NCBI GenBank assembly: GCA_013002105.1
Contig: JABDKS010000812.1
Location: 1 to 16,551, forward strand
Source: Pirellulaceae bacterium
GTDB lineage: Bacteria > Planctomycetota > Planctomycetia > Pirellulales > Pirellulaceae
Length of the DNA stretch: 16,551 nt
Direction: 5' to 3'
The notes under the pieces are model-generated. The model saw only the letters and a program-made list of their open reading frames with translations. It did no database searches and was not told where the DNA came from. This document shows positions 13,887-16,551 of this stretch, one piece after another. A program made the position numbers and the translations under genes. Position 1 is the stretch's first letter. Each line of letters begins with the position of its first letter.

Positions 13887-14366
13887 ATGGCAAAGAAGAA
13901 AAAAACCGCGAAGAAGAAGACAACTCGGCGTCGCGTTGCAAAAAAGAAGCCGTCTGCCAAGAAAAAATCGTCGGCGACCAGTCGCAAGTCGGCACGACCC
14001 AAGAAATCGACTTCGCGCGGAACCAGTGTCGACACGCTGCTGAAACGGTTCGAACAAGAGCGCCGGGCCAAAGAAACCGTTTTGGACGGTTCGCAAAAGC
14101 AGATTCAAGACCTGCAGGCGAAAGTGATCAAATTGGAAGAACAAATCTCCAAGTTGAAACAGAAAGCGGCAGCAACGCAAAGCGAGATGGATCAACTCGA
14201 TTCACGACGCGACGCGGAAGTTTCCGAATTACTGGTGAGACTCGGTGTGCATTTGACCGGCAGCTCGGCAGCAACCGAAAGTTCAAAAACAAATGCGTCA
14301 TCCTCGCAACGCCCTGCCCTCACGCTCGGTACCAGCACGCTGGAGCTGGATAAGAAAACGTCCTAA
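13887..14366 (+). CDS. Histone-H1-like Lys-rich protein with coiled coil
   Basis: 159 aa, the only supported plus-strand gene. Residues 1-45 are a Lys/Arg/Ser/Thr/Ala tail (MAKKKKTAKKKTTRRRVAKK, then PSAKKKSS, PKKSTS) like bacterial histone-H1-like and other chromatin-binding tails. Residues about 48-118 are a strong coiled coil (TLLKRFEQERRAKETVL, IQDLQAKVIKLEEQISKLKQ). The last 40 are Ser/Thr-rich and probably disordered. Planctomycetes have condensed nucleoids, and a basic tail plus coiled coil suits DNA binding and self-association, but the role is inference; an RNA-binding or cell-envelope role is equally open. Convergent with the VOC gene, 19 bases apart; a TATAAT is 48 bases upstream. 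Confidence 0.75.
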   Translation: MAKKKKTAKKKTTRRRVAKKKPSAKKKSSATSRKSARPKKSTSRGTSVDTLLKRFEQERRAKETVLDGSQKQIQDLQAKVIKLEEQISKLKQKAAATQSEMDQLDSRRDAEVSELLVRLGVHLTGSSAATESSKTNASSSQRPALTLGTSTLELDKKTS

Positions 14367-14368
14367 AG

Positions 14369-14384
14369 CAGATGCATCGATCTG
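14369..14384. terminator. Short inverted repeat between convergent genes
   Basis: CAGAT / ATCTG arms (5 bp, 6-base loop) lie exactly in the 19-base gap between the stops of the plus-strand gene (14366) and the minus-strand VOC gene (14386). The position suits a shared terminator, but the stem is short and there is no T-run on either side. Confidence 0.25.
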
Positions 14385-14385
14385 G

Positions 14386-14742
14386 CTACTTTGCAGGGAC
14401 CGAGTCAGGTCGTTGATGTCGCGGCTGGTAGATGCCGACCTTTCCTCCGCCCGGCAAAGTGAAGTGCATGAGCAGTCCCCAGCCTTCGTCGTTGATATCG
14501 GTCGTCTCAACGGCGTGCGATTGCAGTGTCGCCTTGACCGCCGCGACGTCATCACACATCAAATAAAACTCGGTCGCTCCACTGGCGTCGGCGGGATGGA
14601 ACGCGAGCTCTGCCGGCGGTAAACCAAAGATCAGCCAGCCGCCCCCGACATCCACGTTGGGAAATTTCAGAACGTCGCGAAAAAAGGCCCGATCGGCGTC
14701 CGGGTCTGCGGTGTAGATCACGGTGTGTGCGCCGGTAATCAT
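14386..14742 (-). CDS. VOC-superfamily (glyoxalase/dioxygenase-fold) protein
   Basis: 118 aa from ATG 14742. The frame opens further to 14793, but the product MITGAHTVIYTADPDADRAF begins exactly where VOC domains do, and AAAGAAAAG precedes it. Paired beta-alpha-beta modules: AHTVIYTADPDADRAFFRDV, then GGWLIFGLPPAELAFHP, a second module with TEFYLMCDDVAAVKATL, and the end LPGGGKVGIYQP, a typical VOC C-terminal strand. Likely metal-ligand positions include His6 and the His in LAFHP; the usual final Glu before the IYQP end seems absent, so a metal enzyme activity is uncertain. VOC proteins include glyoxalases, isomerases and bleomycin- or fosfomycin-resistance proteins; substrate unknown. Confidence 0.88.
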   Translation of the reverse strand: MITGAHTVIYTADPDADRAFFRDVLKFPNVDVGGGWLIFGLPPAELAFHPADASGATEFYLMCDDVAAVKATLQSHAVETTDINDEGWGLLMHFTLPGGGKVGIYQPRHQRPDSVPAK

Positions 14743-14796
14743 TTCTTTTCTTTTGTTTTTTAGGAGTGCGGAATGTTGAGTGCATGACGACACGGG

Positions 14797-15252
14797 TCAT
14801 CCACGCAGATGCGTTGCCGCTCGATAAATCATAATCAGGATACCACTGGCCAAGAGACCGATCACCAACCCGGCAAAGGCACCGATCAATGCACCAGCAA
14901 TCCAAGGTAACTGCCATTTGACATTGACGATGGCCAAGATCACTCCCACCGCCGCCATCAACACGACGGATACGGCGATAAAGATCGCTTGGAACCGGTT
15001 ATCACTCTTGCGGTTATTAAATCCGATGATGGTATCGGCGATCGCATCACCGCCAGCACCTGGAGCAGTTGGATGCTTCGTCCGCAATGGATCGGAGTCG
15101 ACAGCAGCAACTGGGTCCACCGAATCGTCAACGGCCCGGCGTTTAAAAAAGGACACCATGGCTGAAAAGACCGCGACAAGCAGCGCGATGCCAACCGTGG
15201 TAACCGCAATGACTCCGATCAGAAAGATCAGCCAGCTTGTCGGGTTCCCCAT
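14797..15252 (-). CDS. Small membrane protein, three helices
   Basis: 151 aa from ATG 15252, with GGGA 7 bases upstream; the open extension to 15294 lacks a better start. Hydrophobic helices lie at about 7-32, 88-110 and 115-143, with an acidic, Pro-rich loop between the first two (VDDSVDPVAAVDSDP, then TAPGAGGDA) that looks disordered. The last two helices are Gly/Ala-rich (GALIGAFAGLVIGLLASG). No family recognised. Same strand as the VOC gene, 54 bases upstream of it. Confidence 0.72.
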   Translation of the reverse strand: MGNPTSWLIFLIGVIAVTTVGIALLVAVFSAMVSFFKRRAVDDSVDPVAAVDSDPLRTKHPTAPGAGGDAIADTIIGFNNRKSDNRFQAIFIAVSVVLMAAVGVILAIVNVKWQLPWIAGALIGAFAGLVIGLLASGILIMIYRAATHLRG

Positions 15253-15309
15253 CAAATCATCCCAGGCAATTACAAGTGACCGCTGACACCGCACGTGCGG
15301 CGCGAATTA

Positions 15310-15795
15310 TTACCCACACCGCTTGTTGTCGACCTTCGCCGAATCTCGAACGATATTCCAATCCGAAACATAGTGCGATAGCGATAGGACCACGAGCGAC
15401 GCCAACCACAGATAATACCCCGGGTAGACCTCCTCAATTTCACTGTACGGCACGGCGACAAGATAACAGCAAGTCAGCAGGACCAACCCGGTTATCAGCG
15501 ACCGGATGATTTGTGGCACCTGAAGCCTAAAGCAAACAATCGTGACCAAGATGATACAACAGACATGTGCGACGAGGGACGCGCGACACATATCCGCTAA
15601 TTCCGATGCCTTTCTGCCGCGTCCTGGAAAAAACGCGACAATTGACGATCCCGCGACGCATTCGATTCCAAGCATCGTCTTACCGTGCTTGATCGCAGGA
15701 AGGGTCAAGCTAACCACAAAAATCGCGATTCCAAGATAACAACCGACTTCTGCTTTGGAAAACGACAGTGTCGTTGGCTGTTGATGCGTTGGCAT
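15310..15795 (-). CDS. Polytopic membrane protein of unknown function
   Basis: 161 aa from ATG 15795; an in-frame GTG three codons earlier (15804) is the alternative and neither has a clear ribosome binding site. Four to five hydrophobic segments: about 17-34, 43-57 (weak), 70-90, 97-117 and 126-143. A loop with FPGRGRKASE lies between the second and third and would be cytoplasmic by charge. Cys-rich within helices (CC pairs at 79-80 and 109-110). No family recognised. It ends 57 bases before the three-helix membrane protein on the same strand, so the two may form an operon. Confidence 0.7.
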   Translation of the reverse strand: MPTHQQPTTLSFSKAEVGCYLGIAIFVVSLTLPAIKHGKTMLGIECVAGSSIVAFFPGRGRKASELADMCRASLVAHVCCIILVTIVCFRLQVPQIIRSLITGLVLLTCCYLVAVPYSEIEEVYPGYYLWLASLVVLSLSHYVSDWNIVRDSAKVDNKRCG

Positions 15796-16027
15796 GTTGT
15801 TCACGACGAATTCGATGTCTGTCTACCTTGGTGTCTGTTCAGCCCTGCGAAAAGCCTCGCAAGCGCTCGATCGCCATCCTATTGAAATAGCCTTGGTTAG
15901 CGACGAACAGGCAAGGACGCTCGAGTGACAAAATAATCCCACTGCGAAATGGTGCGACGGGCAAAGTTCGCCGCTTCAGTCACCACAAATGGGCTACTTC
16001 GGACGGCGTCATCCTCCAGTGAACGGG

Positions 16028-16207
16028 TTAATCCGCTATCTCTTGCCAGTCATGACGCTCAATGTCGAACAACTCTTTTCCGGAATTGAACGCTTCGTCC
16101 AACGATTCACACCAGGTGTCTGCGGTAAAGAATCCGTCGGGCGACATCACAACATGGTAGCCATCGTGTGGAGTACCCTGAATCTCTACGATCACATTGC
16201 ACGGCAC
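16028..16207 (-). CDS. Small conserved-looking protein, start uncertain
   Basis: The C-terminal 55 residues look real: NVIVEIQGTPHDGYHVVMSP, then DGFFTADTWCESLDEAFN and a charged end (KELFDIERHDWQEIAD), a compact alpha-beta pattern. The upstream part of the open frame (to 16399) is rich in Ser, Arg, Thr and Gln and looks non-coding. I place the start at GTG 16207 (59 aa) with low certainty; an ATG in another frame at 16247 gives MVTFTASQLAQRR before the frames would need to shift, so a frameshift or sequencing error near 16207 is a possible alternative. Family unknown. Confidence 0.5.
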   Translation of the reverse strand: MPCNVIVEIQGTPHDGYHVVMSPDGFFTADTWCESLDEAFNSGKELFDIERHDWQEIAD

Positions 16208-16305
16208 ACCTGCGTTGGGCGAGTTGGCTGGCTGTGAAAGTGACCATGAATTCCGCTGGCCCCAGACTCGCGTTCGCGTCGTTGCTATCCAACGTGTCAC
16301 TTTAT

Positions 16306-16551
16306 TCACCACCACCATCGATCGTGATTGGGATACGTTTGTCGCTGGTATCTTTTTTCCAGACCGGACGATACCTGTATGTTGGCAATCACGGACCATG
16401 AATCCACCACCACGCCTCCCGAAACGCTAACGAGCCAACCTTTGTTGCCGCGGACCAACATCGCCTTGGAAGGCACGGACTTTGGCACTGGATAGCAGGG
16501 ACCTCGCAGTCTGGACGAATCGAGCAATGTATCCAGGCGGCAATTCGATCG
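16306..16551 (-). CDS. Possible 3' end of a gene running off the window
   Basis: The frame is open from the right edge to a stop at 16306, about 81 residues. Part of it reads plausibly (AMLVRGNKGWLVSVSGGVVV, then DSWSVIANIQVSSGLEKRYQ), but the end (QTYPNHDRWWW) is odd and no family is recognised. The true start would be outside the window or at an internal alternative codon. Confidence 0.3.
   Translation of the reverse strand, partial: RSNCRLDTLLDSSRLRGPCYPVPKSVPSKAMLVRGNKGWLVSVSGGVVVDSWSVIANIQVSSGLEKRYQRQTYPNHDRWWW

Noticed and set aside
1..16551. tRNA or rRNA genes, transposases, integrases
   Set aside because: None of their characteristic sequences or motifs was seen on either strand by eye; a covariance-model scan would be needed to exclude small RNAs.

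Overview
The window looks like chromosomal DNA of a planctomycete, most likely a Rhodopirellula-like member of the Pirellulaceae. This is an inference from content: moderate GC, loose gene packing, many short secreted or membrane proteins without a recognisable family, a Clp-type ATPase with an unusual N-terminus, a basic histone-H1-like protein, and a succinate dehydrogenase of the SdhC-SdhA-SdhB type best known from actinobacterial Sdh1. No species-level marker such as an rRNA is present. All but one of the genes I support are on the minus strand; the exception is at 13887-14366.

Layout, left to right. 1-2028 (minus, cut by the window edge): a two-AAA-domain Clp/Hsp100-like ATPase whose first ATPase domain has lost its Walker B acidic pair. 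2029-2742: non-coding leader with an inverted-repeat cluster and a 14-bp minisatellite. 2743-3267: a small TPR-type protein. 3392-6803: a tightly coupled succinate dehydrogenase operon, transcribed as membrane anchor, flavoprotein, iron-sulfur subunit, with one-base stop/start overlaps at both junctions. 7114-9223: four small minus-strand genes (a lipoprotein, two exported proteins and a 63-aa coiled-coil protein), three with good Shine-Dalgarno sequences.

9335-11972 is the accessory-looking part. Two arrays of a 101-102-bp repeat, in the same orientation, flank about 1.8 kb that carries a four-helix membrane protein, a likely 37-aa membrane peptide and a PH-domain-like membrane protein. The repeat unit contains several small palindromes and also a short open frame with a Shine-Dalgarno-like motif before an ATG. 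The arrays mix at least three sub-types of unit, partly in alternating order.

11998-13561 holds three minus-strand genes, including a free-standing Clp N-terminal-domain protein. This is notable because the Clp-like ATPase at the left edge lacks that domain. 13887-14366 is the lone plus-strand gene, a Lys-rich tail plus coiled coil, preceded by a perfect TATAAT. 14386-15795 has a VOC-fold protein and two small membrane proteins. 16028-16551 holds one probable small gene of uncertain start and a possible gene end running off the window.

Only the sdh genes form a clear pathway unit: together they build respiratory complex II, passing electrons from succinate to membrane quinone. The remaining genes have no assignable joint function. 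No tRNA, rRNA, CRISPR array, transposase or integrase was seen.
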